Positions 6,955 to 16,315 of a DNA stretch of 64,000 bases are shown in pieces. This DNA is from CAZHGD01 sp964531735. GTDB taxonomy: Bacteria > Armatimonadota > UBA10988. The position numbers and the translations under genes are program-made. Within the stretch, counting starts at the first letter, position 1. The number at the start of each line of letters is the position of its first letter. The DNA is taken from positions 1 to 64,000 of the forward strand of contig CAZHGD010000002.1 in assembly GCA_964531735.1 (NCBI GenBank). Direction: 5' to 3'. The notes beneath the pieces were generated by a model. That model had not been told where the DNA came from. It ran no database searches and worked only from the letters and a program-made list of their open reading frames with translations.

Positions 6955-9774
6955 TCAGCGGTACCGGTAGACGTGCACGGCGTAGCGCGTGAAGCGGTCC
7001 TCGATGATGCCGGCCTGGCGGGCCACCTGCCGCTTCTCGAACAACACCTGCGCCGGGCCGTCACCCGTCACGGGCACCTGCACGCGCAGGTCCTGCTCGG
7101 ACGTGTTGACCGCGACCACCGTGGTCTCGCCACCAGTGGTTCGCCGCCAGACCTGCACCAGACCGTCGCCGACCTTGACCGTCTGGCGGTGGTCGGCGTC
7201 CGGCGCCGCAAGGACCGGTGTCAGTGCGCGCAGCTCGGCGATGGTGCGACCAAGCGCCTGCCAGGCCGCCGGCACGCGGGCCGCGGTCAGCCAGTCCTTG
7301 GCCTCATCGGCATACCACCACCACCACAGACCGTTGATGTGCTGCGTCGCACCGGCGAAGGCGGCGGCGTGCAGCCAGTCGGGATCGGGCTGGAAGCGGG
7401 CGGGGTCGAACGGCTGTCCTTGACCGCGCGCTGCCTGCTGCTTCTGGTCGTAGCAGTGGACCAACAGCGTCAGCGGGCACTCCGGCCCCAACAGACCGCG
7501 GTGCTCGGCCAGTTGCGCCACCACACCGGCCGGCGTGGTGTAGGCCTGGGTCCAGTGGGTGTCGAAGCTGCGCCGGTAGCGCGCCATGCTGTTGCCCCAG
7601 GTGGTGACCACCACGGGGTGATACGGATCGAGTTGGCGGATGGTGTCGGCGTAGCGGATCAGGACCCGCGGGACGACGACCTGCCCGGGCACCTCGGGCT
7701 CGTCGAACAGGTACCAGCAGAACAACCCCGGGTTGCTGCACAGGGCCGACACGCGCTGGACCACATGCTCCAGGTTGCCCTGGACCAGGCCGCGCCCCGA
7801 GCCGTTGCCGCGGTCGAACCCGATGAACACGCGCAGTCCGGCGGCGTGCGCCGCGTCGAGGTAGGCGGCGGCGCGCACGTCGTTCTGGCTGCCCTCGAAC
7901 TCGTAGGTGTGCACCACGTCGATGCCGGCGGCCTTGACCGTCGGCATGGCCTTCGGCGAGACTTGGTAGATGCCGAACGGGAAGATGCGCTGGTCTCCGC
8001 TGGTGTAGGTGCCATCCGGCAGGATACGCACCGGCTCGGCCGGCAGCGGGCGGTGGAGCAGTCGCACCGTCTGCTGGGCGGTGTTGCCGGCGGCGTCACG
8101 GGCCGTGATGGCGACATCGTTCAGGCCCTCGGGCCAGCCGGCCGGGGCGCGTAGCAGCGCCGTGGTCGGGCCTTGCGCGGTGACCGCGAGGGCCTGGCCA
8201 CCCAGGCTGGCCTGCACCGAGACCGGCCCACCCGAGTCGTCGGTGAGCGCCAGGCGGAAGGCTTCGGACGCGCGAGTGACGCGGCCGAAGAGCGTGGTGA
8301 CCTGGGGGCGCGTGGTGTCGCGGTCGGCCGGTGCGTGCTGCGTGAACGACCACACCGCGCTCGGGTCGAAGCCCGGCGCCCGTACCCGCCAGTGCCAGCG
8401 CCCCGGCTTCAGGCGGCTGGGCGGCATCCAGGTTTCGTCTTCGGTCTCACCGCTGATGGTCTCGGCGGCCGGGAACGCCGGATCCGCCGACACATCGATC
8501 TGGTAGCGGCTGGCCGCGGTGTCCGGCTGCCAGGTGAGCGTCGGACGGTTGTCGCTCAGCGTGGCACCGGTGGCCGGCCCGGTCAGTGCGACGGCGCAGT
8601 GGACGCGCTCCACCTCCAGGTCGTCGAACCACGCCGTGCCGGCGGCGCGCACGGCCAGGAAGATGACGGCGAAGCCGGCCTTCTCGGGGGCGCGCAGATC
8701 GCGGCACTCGCGTAGGGTCCACGGCTTGGTGCCATACAGCCCGCAGGAGTACTCGCCCGCTGCCAGCCACTTGCCTTGCGCGTCGGCCCATTCGACAATC
8801 AGGCCGGCGCCGACGCTCGACATGCGCGCCGGGCGAGCGACCACGTTCTCAGTGCGCACCTGGCAGCGGACCGTGTAGGTCGCGCCTGGCACGATCGGGA
8901 TCTGGCGCGTGATGTAGACCGCGTCCTTGGCCGGATCGGCCACCTGCAGACGGGCGCAGCGGCGGCCGGTGCGGGCTTGTTCGTCGACGATGCGGCCCGT
9001 GGCCGACAACTGCCACTGGCCGGGGCCGTCCTCGAAACCGGTATTCGGCACTTCGACGGTGTCGCGCCAGCGTGTGCGCTGGTCCAGCAGGGCCTGGCGG
9101 GCCGCTACTTCGGCGGCGGGATAGGTGGTGGCTTGTAGGGCGGCCGAGAGATGCACCGGCCCCTTGCCGCCTTCGAACACGGCGATCACGCGCAACGCCT
9201 GGTCAGGCCGCTGGCGCCAGTCCTGCAACTGCCAGCCGCCGGCCGAAGCGCGCAAGTCCCAGCGCAAGGTGCGCTGAGGCCGTTCGAAGGTCAACGTCTC
9301 GGCGAGGCCGTGGTTGCTGAACGGCCGCTCATCGGCCCGGTTGAGGCGTTGGCCGTTGGTGTAGGTCAGGCCGCCGTTGGCCTGCACCAACGGCGCGGCG
9401 GCGGCCAGGAGCCCGAACTCACACGGACCGGCCGGCTTCACCTCGGCGTCCAGTGACCAGACCACACGGTCAGCTCCGAGCGTGACCGTCAGCTTCACGT
9501 CGCCATCGGTCGCGTTCGAGCGTAGCCAGGTGACGCGCGGCGCGTCACCATCGCGGTCGGCGGTGGCGCGCAGGCCCGTGAGCGCGAAGTTGGCGCCCTT
9601 CCAGTCGGGCCGGTAGGAGCCGAAGCCGCCATAGCGGATCAGTGTCTCGCCCTGGTGGGTCAGTGCCTGGGGCCCCGCGTCTGTGTAGCTGAGTTCCCAC
9701 GGCCCGTTGGTGATGGTGGCTGCCATGACCGGCAGACTCGCCAACAGGAACGCCGCAATCGTTGCCAACCGCAT
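6955..9774 (-). CDS. Large secreted glycoside-hydrolase-like protein with CBM-like and Fn3-like modules
   Basis: A 939-residue exported protein. The signal peptide is MRLATIAAFLLASLPVMAA; the start at 9774 is chosen because the in-frame upstream extension is not signal-like. Residues ~25-240 form a beta-sandwich resembling galactose-mutarotase-like domains. Residues ~245-390 resemble a CBM4/9-type jelly roll (NTGFEDGPGQWQ, ARLQVADP, PGATYTVRCQVRTENV). Residues ~395-480 are Fn3/Ig-like (LTWQPDTAASRYQIDVS, GRWHWRVRAPG). A further sandwich leads into a TIM-barrel-like domain from ~600 (FGIYQVSP, GIDVVHTYEF, GLRVFIGFDRGN) with CWYLFDEPE near residue 688, a typical acid position of clan GH-A enzymes. 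A small C-terminal beta domain closes it. Probably acts on extracellular polysaccharide; the substrate and even catalytic activity are inferred. Confidence 0.75.
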   Translation of the reverse strand: MRLATIAAFLLASLPVMAATITNGPWELSYTDAGPQALTHQGETLIRYGGFGSYRPDWKGANFALTGLRATADRDGDAPRVTWLRSNATDGDVKLTVTLGADRVVWSLDAEVKPAGPCEFGLLAAAAPLVQANGGLTYTNGQRLNRADERPFSNHGLAETLTFERPQRTLRWDLRASAGGWQLQDWRQRPDQALRVIAVFEGGKGPVHLSAALQATTYPAAEVAARQALLDQRTRWRDTVEVPNTGFEDGPGQWQLSATGRIVDEQARTGRRCARLQVADPAKDAVYITRQIPIVPGATYTVRCQVRTENVVARPARMSSVGAGLIVEWADAQGKWLAAGEYSCGLYGTKPWTLRECRDLRAPEKAGFAVIFLAVRAAGTAWFDDLEVERVHCAVALTGPATGATLSDNRPTLTWQPDTAASRYQIDVSADPAFPAAETISGETEDETWMPPSRLKPGRWHWRVRAPGFDPSAVWSFTQHAPADRDTTRPQVTTLFGRVTRASEAFRLALTDDSGGPVSVQASLGGQALAVTAQGPTTALLRAPAGWPEGLNDVAITARDAAGNTAQQTVRLLHRPLPAEPVRILPDGTYTSGDQRIFPFGIYQVSPKAMPTVKAAGIDVVHTYEFEGSQNDVRAAAYLDAAHAAGLRVFIGFDRGNGSGRGLVQGNLEHVVQRVSALCSNPGLFCWYLFDEPEVPGQVVVPRVLIRYADTIRQLDPYHPVVVTTWGNSMARYRRSFDTHWTQAYTTPAGVVAQLAEHRGLLGPECPLTLLVHCYDQKQQAARGQGQPFDPARFQPDPDWLHAAAFAGATQHINGLWWWWYADEAKDWLTAARVPAAWQALGRTIAELRALTPVLAAPDADHRQTVKVGDGLVQVWRRTTGGETTVVAVNTSEQDLRVQVPVTGDGPAQVLFEKRQVARQAGIIEDRFTRYAVHVYRYR

Positions 9775-9906
9775 CGTGTGCCTCGCCTCTGTGCTGCGCC
9801 AACCATGCGCCAGAGTCGCTGGGAATCCTCCCTGCACTCATGCCCTTCGGGCCGCAACGCGGTATCATGCAGCCACCGTACCAACTCAGACCGGACCGTC
9901 ACCATC

Positions 9907-12732
9907 ATGTCGAACTCGTCGGATCAGAAGGCTTGCCGCCCGCTCAAGGTCATCGCGTGTGGGGTGTTCGAAAGGGAACTGGCGCACCTCGCCGCTTCGG
10001 CCGAGTACGCGCTGGAGGTCGTCCTGCTCGACGCCGGCCTGCACAGCGATCCGCCCGCGCTGCACCGGCGGCTGGCGGCCGAAATTGAGGGCACCGCCGC
10101 CGACAGCTACCGCGGCGTGGCCTTGGCCTATGGCCTCTGCGGGCGCGCCGTGGTGGGACTGGCGGCCCGTGACGTACCGTTGATCGTGCCGCGCGTCCAC
10201 GACTGCATCGCCATGTTCCTGGGCGACGTGGACCTGTGGTGGCGCCAGTTCCGCTCTTGCCCGGGCACGGTCTACTTCACGCCGGGCTGGTGCGAGAAAG
10301 GCACGCACCCGGACCGCTACCGCCTCGAGGCGGCCGGCGGCTCGGCTGACCCGATCTTCCATCCGCAGTTCGCCGCCTGGGCCGAGGACTATGGCGAGGC
10401 CAACGCGGCCTTCATCGCCGAGTTCCACCAGAGCTGGCGGCAGCACTACCAGCGCGTGGCCTTCATCAACAACGGGCTCGGCGACATCGAGGCCTACCGG
10501 CAACGGGCGCGCGAGCTGGCCACTGCGGCCCAGTGGCGTTACGAGGAACTGCCCGGCAAGTTGGATTTCCTGGCCGAGCTGCTCGGCCCCGCACCGAGCG
10601 AGGCGAGATTCCTGCCGGTGCCGCCGGGGCACCGCGTGGTGGCGACGCACGATGCGCGCCTGATCGCGGCCGTGCCGGCCCACCAGGCCGGCACGGCGAC
10701 CGTCACCGGCGGCCGCGTGCGCGTGGCCGGCGACGGCCCGACGTCGGCCGGCGCTCGCGGACTCGGCCTCGGCGTCGATGCCGGCGGCACATTCACCGAT
10801 GCCGTACTGCTCGACCTCGACTCCGGGCGCGTGCTCAGCAAGGCCAAGGCGGCCACCACACCGCACGACCTGGCCAGCGGCGTGGACGAGGCGGTGGGCC
10901 GTCTCGACGCCACTCGGTTCGGTGACGTGCGGCTGGTGTCGCTGTCGACCACCTTGGCCACCAACGCCATCGTTGAGGGCCGCGGCGCGCGCGTCGGTCT
11001 GCTGCTGATGCCGTGGAACCCGCGGTCGCTCGAACAGATCGAGGCCGATCCCGTGCGCATCGTGCCGGGGCGGCTGAACATCGATGGTGAAGAGGTGGAC
11101 GCCGTTGACGCCGAGGCCGTGCGCCGCACCGTGCGCGAGCTGTTGGCCGACGGCGTCGAGGCGTTCGCGGTCAGCGGATATGCCGGCACGCACAACCCGG
11201 TCCACGAGCAGACCGTGCGGCAACTGATCGCCGAGGTCAGCGACCTGCCGGTGGTCTGTGGCCACGAGCTGTCCAGTAAGCTCGATTTCATCCGGCGGGC
11301 GCACACCGCGGTGCTGAACGCGCGCCTGCTGCCGGTGGTCGATGACCTGATGGCCTCGGTCGAGCAGGCCCTGGTGCATCACGGCCTCGCCGCACCGCTG
11401 TTCGTGGTGCGCGGCGATGGTTCGCTGATCGACGTCGGCATGGCGCGCCGCCGGCCCATTGAGACGTTGCTCTCCGGCCCCGCCGCGAGCGCCGGTGGCG
11501 CCCGTTTCCTGACTGGTCACGACGACGTGCTGGCGGTGGATGTCGGCGGCACCACCACCGACGTGGCCATCGTCACCAATGGCCGGGTGGCCGTCTGTGA
11601 TGAGGGTCCGACCGTCGGCGTCTGGCGGACCAGCGTGGCGGCCGTCGACATCCTCACCAGCGGGCTGGGCGGTGACAGCCACATCCAGGTCACCGAAGGC
11701 GGCCTGGCGTTGAGCATCGGGCCACGCCGCGCGGTACCGCTGAGCACGCTGGCGGCGCGCTACGGTTACGTGCGCGAGGAACTGGCCGACGTGGCCGCCC
11801 GCGCGCAGGATGAGCCGGTCTCGCCGGCCGAGGTGGAGTACTTCGAACTGGTCAACCTGCGCGCACGCCTGCCGCTGACCGATGGCGAGCGGGCCCTGGT
11901 TGACCTGCTCAGTCGCGGTCCGGCCTCACGACGCACGCTGGCCGAAGCCACGGGCGCGCTGTCCTTGCACACGGTGCGCACGCAGCGGCTGGAGGACCTC
12001 GGCGTCGTCCGCCGGGCCGGCGTGACGCCGACCGATGTGCTGCACGTGCTCGAACGCTTCACCGGGTTCGACGGCGAGGCGGCCCGTCTGGGTGTCGCGG
12101 TGCTCGCGGCCTGCGCCGGTCGGTCGGTGGCTGACTTCGCCAGCTTCGCGCACGGTGAGTTCGTCAAGCGGCTGGCCTACCAGGTGCTGCGGCGGGAGCT
12201 GTCACTGACGCTGGGGGATCCGGACCATGACGGCGGCCGCCTGCTGCCGCGGTTGTTCGACGAGATGCTCGCCGGCCGGGCGGGCAATGGTGAGCCGTAC
12301 CGCGTGCGCTTCGAGCAGCGGCGCACCGTCGTCGGCATCGGGGCGCCCGCGGCGGTGTTCCTGCCCGATGCCGGGCGCCTGATCCACGCGCCGGTGGTGG
12401 TGCCGGAGCACGCCGAGGTGGCGAACGCCGTGGGCGCCTGTGCCGGCAAGGTCACCCTGCGCGCGTCGGTGTCCATCCGGCCCGACGTGGCCGGCGTCTA
12501 CTACCTGCTCAGCGCCCTGGGGCGAGGCGAGTACAGCGATCTGGAGACCGCTCAGGCCGCGGCCGGCGAGCTGGTCGTCCAGCACCTGCGGTCGGTGGCG
12601 GCCGAGTTCGGCACGGCCGAGCGCGCGGTGACCGTGGAGACCACCGCGCGCACCGGCCGCTTGAGCGACGGTTCGGATCAACTGATCGAGCTGCGCGTCG
12701 AAGGACTGCTCGAAGGCACGCCCAGCGTCTGA
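9907..12732 (+). CDS. DUF1638 domain fused to hydantoinase/oxoprolinase (HyuA-like) ATPase
   Basis: A 941-residue fusion. Residues 1-~215 are a DUF1638 domain: IACGVFERELAHL, YGLCGRAVVGL, IVPRVHDCIAMFLG and PGTVYFTPGW. DUF1638 proteins often accompany corrinoid or methyltransferase genes. From residue ~288 comes an ASKHA ATPase of the HyuA/oxoprolinase type, with phosphate-1 motif GLGVDAGGTFTDAVLLD and phosphate-2 motif LAVDVGGTTTDVAIV near ~545, preceded by LLSGPAASAGG. A winged-helix-like insertion (DLLSRGPASRRTLAEATGALS) precedes the C-terminus. No HyuB partner is present in the window. The ATG at 9907 is chosen because it begins the DUF1638 core; the open frame further upstream overlaps the divergent gene. 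The reaction is unknown; ATP-driven activation of a cofactor or protein, or a ring opening, is possible. Confidence 0.8.
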   Translation: MSNSSDQKACRPLKVIACGVFERELAHLAASAEYALEVVLLDAGLHSDPPALHRRLAAEIEGTAADSYRGVALAYGLCGRAVVGLAARDVPLIVPRVHDCIAMFLGDVDLWWRQFRSCPGTVYFTPGWCEKGTHPDRYRLEAAGGSADPIFHPQFAAWAEDYGEANAAFIAEFHQSWRQHYQRVAFINNGLGDIEAYRQRARELATAAQWRYEELPGKLDFLAELLGPAPSEARFLPVPPGHRVVATHDARLIAAVPAHQAGTATVTGGRVRVAGDGPTSAGARGLGLGVDAGGTFTDAVLLDLDSGRVLSKAKAATTPHDLASGVDEAVGRLDATRFGDVRLVSLSTTLATNAIVEGRGARVGLLLMPWNPRSLEQIEADPVRIVPGRLNIDGEEVDAVDAEAVRRTVRELLADGVEAFAVSGYAGTHNPVHEQTVRQLIAEVSDLPVVCGHELSSKLDFIRRAHTAVLNARLLPVVDDLMASVEQALVHHGLAAPLFVVRGDGSLIDVGMARRRPIETLLSGPAASAGGARFLTGHDDVLAVDVGGTTTDVAIVTNGRVAVCDEGPTVGVWRTSVAAVDILTSGLGGDSHIQVTEGGLALSIGPRRAVPLSTLAARYGYVREELADVAARAQDEPVSPAEVEYFELVNLRARLPLTDGERALVDLLSRGPASRRTLAEATGALSLHTVRTQRLEDLGVVRRAGVTPTDVLHVLERFTGFDGEAARLGVAVLAACAGRSVADFASFAHGEFVKRLAYQVLRRELSLTLGDPDHDGGRLLPRLFDEMLAGRAGNGEPYRVRFEQRRTVVGIGAPAAVFLPDAGRLIHAPVVVPEHAEVANAVGACAGKVTLRASVSIRPDVAGVYYLLSALGRGEYSDLETAQAAAGELVVQHLRSVAAEFGTAERAVTVETTARTGRLSDGSDQLIELRVEGLLEGTPSV

Positions 12733-12768
12733 TCCGGAACCGGCACTCGGTCCCCCTGAGGTGACCGG

Positions 12769-14052
12769 CTACCGCTGCGACGCGGCGATGGCCTGGTTGA
12801 GGTCGGCGATGATGTCGTCGACATCCTCAAGGCCCACGCAGACGCGGACGAAGTCGGCCGTCACGCCGGTCGCCAGTTGCTCGTCGGGCGTCAGTTGTTG
12901 GTGGGTGGTCGAGGCTGGGTGGATGATCAGCGTCTTGGCGTCGCCGATGTTGGCCAGGTGGCTGGCCAGCGAGACGGCGTCGATCAGCTTGCGGGCGGCC
13001 TCGTAGCCGCCGCGAAGGCCGAACCCCAGCACGGCCCCGGCACCGTCGGGCAGGTACTTGCGGGCCCGCTCGTGGTCCGGGTGGGTCGGCAGGCTGGGGT
13101 GATTGACCCAGGCCACGGCCGGATGCGCGGCGAGCCAGGCGGCCACGCGGGTGGCGTTCTCGACATGCCGGGCGATGCGCACGTGCAGCGTCTCCAGGCC
13201 CTGGAGGAACAGCCAGGCGTTGAACGGGCTCAAGGCCGGACCCAGGTCGCGCAGCAGCGTGACCCGCGCCTTGATGATGTACGCCAGGTGGCCGACCGCA
13301 CCGGTGTAGCTGACGCCGTGGTAGCTCGGGTCCGGCTCGACCAGCTCGGGGAACTTGCCGTTGGTCCAGTCGAAGCGCCCGCCGTCGACAATCGCACCGC
13401 CGATGCTGGTGCCGTGGCCGCCGATGTACTTGGTGAGCGAGTGGACGACGACGTCGGCGCCCCATTCGATGGGCCGCAGCAGCGCCGGGCTCGGCACGGT
13501 GTTGTCCACCACGAACGGGAGGCCGTGGTCGTGGGCCACTTGGGCGAGGCCCTCGAAGTCGTCCACGTTGTTCGCCGGGTTGCCAATCGACTCGGTGTAG
13601 ACCAGGCGGGTCTGCTCGTCGATGGCCGCAGCGACGTTGGCCGGCTCGGAGCTGTCGACCAGGCGCACTGTGATGCCCAGCCTCGGCAGCGTGTAGTGGA
13701 ACAGGTTGTAGGTGCCGCCGTAGAGGTAGGACGACGCGACGATGTTCTGACCGGCCTGGGCGATGTTCAGAATGGACAGGGTGATGGCCGCCTGGCCACT
13801 GGCCACGGCCAGGGCGCCGACGCCGCCCTCCAGGTCGGCCAGGCGCTTCTCCAGCACATCGGTGGTCGGGTTCATGATGCGCGTGTAGATGTTGCCGAAC
13901 TCGCGCAGCCCGAACAGCGCCGCGGCGTGGTCACTGGAGTTGAACACGTACGACGCGGTCTGATAGAGCGGCACCGCGCGCGAGTTGGTGGTCGGGTCCG
14001 GCACCTGTCCGGCGTGGATGGTGCGGGTACCGAAGGCCTGACGGTCTGCCAT
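12769..14052 (-). CDS. metY: O-acetylhomoserine sulfhydrylase (PLP-dependent, Cys/Met metabolism)
   Basis: A 427-residue PLP enzyme that makes homocysteine from O-acetylhomoserine and sulfide in direct methionine synthesis. Family landmarks are TRTIHAGQ at the N-terminus, PLYQTASYVF, YTRIMNPTTDVLEKRLADLEGG, the PLP lysine Lys208 in HSLTKYIGGHG, and the MetY-type tail HPASTTHQQL. Length and the order of blocks fit MetY better than MetB or MetZ. The start at 14052 has AAGGAG upstream; the longer open frame runs into the porin gene. It lies 26 bases downstream of the porin gene on the same strand and may share its transcript. Confidence 0.92.
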   Translation of the reverse strand: MADRQAFGTRTIHAGQVPDPTTNSRAVPLYQTASYVFNSSDHAAALFGLREFGNIYTRIMNPTTDVLEKRLADLEGGVGALAVASGQAAITLSILNIAQAGQNIVASSYLYGGTYNLFHYTLPRLGITVRLVDSSEPANVAAAIDEQTRLVYTESIGNPANNVDDFEGLAQVAHDHGLPFVVDNTVPSPALLRPIEWGADVVVHSLTKYIGGHGTSIGGAIVDGGRFDWTNGKFPELVEPDPSYHGVSYTGAVGHLAYIIKARVTLLRDLGPALSPFNAWLFLQGLETLHVRIARHVENATRVAAWLAAHPAVAWVNHPSLPTHPDHERARKYLPDGAGAVLGFGLRGGYEAARKLIDAVSLASHLANIGDAKTLIIHPASTTHQQLTPDEQLATGVTADFVRVCVGLEDVDDIIADLNQAIAASQR

Positions 14053-14078
14053 GGTGAGACTCCTTGCTCTCTCGCGCC

Positions 14079-15236
14079 CTAGAAGCTGGCGCCGACTTCG
14101 AGTTGCAGCTTGTTGACCGTTGGGCCGCGGCCGGTGGTCAGTGGCCGGAAGGTGTCCCAGCGGTAGTAGTTGATGCCGGCGGTGACGTGCTTGGACACGG
14201 GCACGCTGTAGGAGACCTGCACGCCGGCGCGGTAGCCGGTGCCTTCGCCCAGTTCGCTGTCGACCCAGGGCGAAACGGCCGAGTTCTGGTTGCTCTCGCG
14301 GTACTGCAAGCCGAGTTGCCCCGGACCGACTTTGGGGAAGTCGAGCGACAACTGGTAGCCGATGTTGTGCTTGCGCCGTTCGACGTTCCAGAGGAACTCG
14401 CCGCCGGCGACGACCGGCAGCCTGGCCACCTTGAAGGGGTACTCGGCACGGAACTGCAGGATGGTCATGCGGTCCTGCGGGAAGCTGATGGTGGTCTGCC
14501 ACTGGCTCAGCGTGGCCAGGGTCGCCGCATTGAGCAGCGAGTTGAGGCCGGTGACATGGTAGACGCCAAGGCCCAGGGTGGTTGGCCCGAGGTTACCTTT
14601 GAACTGGGTCAGGAAGGCGTACGGATCGCTGGCCTTGGTCGGGATGTCGCGCACGGTGTAGATGCCCGAGGTGCTGCTCACGTTGCGGACCAGGTCACCG
14701 GCCTGGCCGCGGTGGAGGTCCCACCGCACGGTCAGACCTTCGGCCGTGACGTCGCTGTCGAACACCGCCGGCGAGGTCCAGTAGCCGAGCGGCGCCGGCA
14801 CCTTGCCCACGATCACGGTCAGGTCGCGGTGGGGCAGGAAGCCGAGGTAGGCCTGGTCGATGCCAAAGTTCGCGCCGCCGCCGTTCGCGTCGGCGCCGCC
14901 GAGGGTCAGGTAGCGGCTGACCGGGTTGGTGGTGTTGGTGGCCAGCCGGAAGCCCCAGAAGGCTTGCTCGCCGAGGAAGCTGCCGGTGGCGCCAATCCGT
15001 AGTCGAGCCCGGAACCGGTTCTGCACTGGGGCGTTGCGTGGCAAGCGGCTTTCCAGACGAAAGCTCACGTCGCCGCTCCACTGGAAGCCGAGGTCCGACT
15101 TCTTGGCATACTCGGCCGCCGCGCCGCCGCCGCCGGCCCCGTCGACTGGAGTTGGTGGTGCGGCCCCGACGGCGCCGCCAACTGCGACCACGGCCGCCAA
15201 GCTCAGTGCCCACCAACGAGACGCTCTGCTGATCAT
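14079..15236 (-). CDS. Outer-membrane porin-like beta-barrel protein
   Basis: A 385-residue protein with a signal peptide (MISRASRWW, hydrophobic core, GAVGAA). Alternating polar/hydrophobic strands follow (FRARLRIGATGSFLGEQAFWGFRL, AGVQVSYSVPVSKHVTAGINYYRWD) and the chain ends in Phe, the C-terminal aromatic residue recognised by BAM machinery. It resembles the putative porin family of phosphate/carbohydrate-type barrels. A Gly-rich linker (GAGGGGAAAEYAKK) follows the signal peptide. AAGGAG lies upstream of the ATG. It implies a diderm cell envelope. The substrate is unknown; the adjacent metY may simply be cotranscribed. Confidence 0.82.
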   Translation of the reverse strand: MISRASRWWALSLAAVVAVGGAVGAAPPTPVDGAGGGGAAAEYAKKSDLGFQWSGDVSFRLESRLPRNAPVQNRFRARLRIGATGSFLGEQAFWGFRLATNTTNPVSRYLTLGGADANGGGANFGIDQAYLGFLPHRDLTVIVGKVPAPLGYWTSPAVFDSDVTAEGLTVRWDLHRGQAGDLVRNVSSTSGIYTVRDIPTKASDPYAFLTQFKGNLGPTTLGLGVYHVTGLNSLLNAATLATLSQWQTTISFPQDRMTILQFRAEYPFKVARLPVVAGGEFLWNVERRKHNIGYQLSLDFPKVGPGQLGLQYRESNQNSAVSPWVDSELGEGTGYRAGVQVSYSVPVSKHVTAGINYYRWDTFRPLTTGRGPTVNKLQLEVGASF

Positions 15237-15642
15237 GGGTCCTCTCCTTCACTCGGTCCGACCACCACCGCCCACTCGACGAGCCGCAATCCCTGTAACC
15301 AGACCGGTGTACTCGACTATCGTACCAGCTGCGGCTGCGCTGTCAAGTGGAAAGCCGGTCGGAATAGTCGAGTATGGGAATGACCGAGTGAGTCGGGCGG
15401 AATGGTGTAGGACTCGGTAGGAGAGGGTAGAAGAGTCTGTGTGTGGGCGACCTCACGGTTTCTTGACGTGTGGTCGCTGGGTGGAGGTAACAACTGAACC
15501 GGACCGGCGTCGCGTCGGTTCGGGGCAACAGGCTCGGTAACGGGCCTGGGGAGCCGGGGAGCGCGAAGCGGTGTTGCGGCGGCGCGCCGATGGTCGGGTG
15601 AGTCGGCGGGCCGGACGGCAACGCATTGCGAGGGAGAAACCT
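15237..15642. other. 406-base divergent intergenic region, no gene seen
   Basis: This lies between the start of the porin gene (leftward) and the prepilin-like gene (rightward), so it must hold both promoters. Short open frames here have no plausible protein character. The only structure I see is an 11-base inverted repeat (listed separately). The rest is G/T-rich sequence without a recognisable riboswitch or tRNA. Confidence 0.6.
15310..15374. repeat. 11-base perfect inverted repeat TACTCGACTAT / ATAGTCGAGTA
   Basis: The left arm is at 15310-15320 and the right arm at 15364-15374, separated by 43 bases. It is in the divergent promoter region between the porin and prepilin-like genes. The spacing is too long for a simple hairpin terminator, so it may be a two-site operator with DNA looping. 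No partner regulator gene is next to it. Confidence 0.4.
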
Positions 15643-16254
15643 ATGCGGACTCGCCGAGGTGATGCGTTCACCCTCATTGAGCTACTGGTGGTCATCGCAA
15701 TCATTGCGATTCTGGCCGCCATTCTGTTCCCAGTCTTCGCCAAAGCTCGCGAGAAGGCGCGCCAGTCGAGTTGTCAGAGCAACCTGAAGCAGTTGGGCCT
15801 GTCGATTGCCCAGTACGTTCAGGACTACGACGAGGTCATGCCGCCGGCGGCCATCGGGACGCCGCCGTACATCTACGTGCTGAGCGAGGTCCTGACCCCG
15901 TACATCAAGAACAGCCAGATCTGGCAGTGCCCGAGCAAGAAGGACGCGGTCGACCTGGCCACCAACCTGGCCAAGCCGAACATGGGCTACTTTGTGGACG
16001 TCGGCACCGCCATCCCCAGTGGCAGCTACCGGCTGTTCGGGGCACCGCCGGCGGGTACCTACTCCTGCGCGCTGGCCCAGATCGACAAGCCGGCCGAGAT
16101 TCCGGCGATGGGCGATGCGACGGGTACGGTGCAGGCGAACTTCACCAGCAACTTGGCCGAGGACCCGCGCCACAATGACGGGTCGAACTACCTCTTCGTG
16201 GACGGCCACGTCAAGTGGAACCGGATTGACCAAGTGGCCATCCGGTACCAGTAG
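15643..16254 (+). CDS. DUF1559-type prepilin-like protein (type II/IV secretion pseudopilin N-terminus)
   Basis: A 203-residue protein with a class III signal: a short basic leader MRTRRGDA, then FTLIELLVVIAIIAILAAIL, in which Phe begins the mature helix and Glu is the conserved +5 residue. FPVFAKAREKARQSSC continues the amphipathic helix and is the form common in Armatimonadota. The C-terminus carries the H-x9-DG-like motif HNDGSNYLFVDGHVKW. Such proteins are exported, processed by a PilD-type peptidase and probably assembled or displayed at the surface. No other pilus gene is adjacent. AGGGAG upstream of 15643 supports the start. Confidence 0.88.
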   Translation: MRTRRGDAFTLIELLVVIAIIAILAAILFPVFAKAREKARQSSCQSNLKQLGLSIAQYVQDYDEVMPPAAIGTPPYIYVLSEVLTPYIKNSQIWQCPSKKDAVDLATNLAKPNMGYFVDVGTAIPSGSYRLFGAPPAGTYSCALAQIDKPAEIPAMGDATGTVQANFTSNLAEDPRHNDGSNYLFVDGHVKWNRIDQVAIRYQ

Positions 16255-16275
16255 CGGGGCGTGTTGAGCAGAGAC

Positions 16276-16301
16276 AGGCACCGCCCGGCGGCGGTGCCTG
16301 G
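16276..16301. terminator. Strong stem-loop between convergent genes
   Basis: An 11-bp perfect GC-rich stem (arms 16276-16286 and 16291-16301, loop CGGC) lies 21 bases after the prepilin-like stop and 14 bases beyond the ferritin stop on the other strand. A pyrimidine run (CTCTCTCCT) follows on the plus strand. It is placed to act for both genes. There is no clean U-tract, so the exact mode is uncertain. Confidence 0.65.
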
Positions 16302-16315
16302 CTCTCTCCTGGCAG

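Noticed and set aside
9886..11682. 598-codon minus-strand open frame under the DUF1638-HyuA gene
   Set aside because: Repetitive Gly/His/Arg/Ala composition with no domain, opposite a strongly recognisable coding sequence.
12733..12768. Terminator between convergent hyuA-like and metY genes
   Set aside because: Only weak, interrupted complementarity is visible in the 36 bases, and no strong stem can be drawn.
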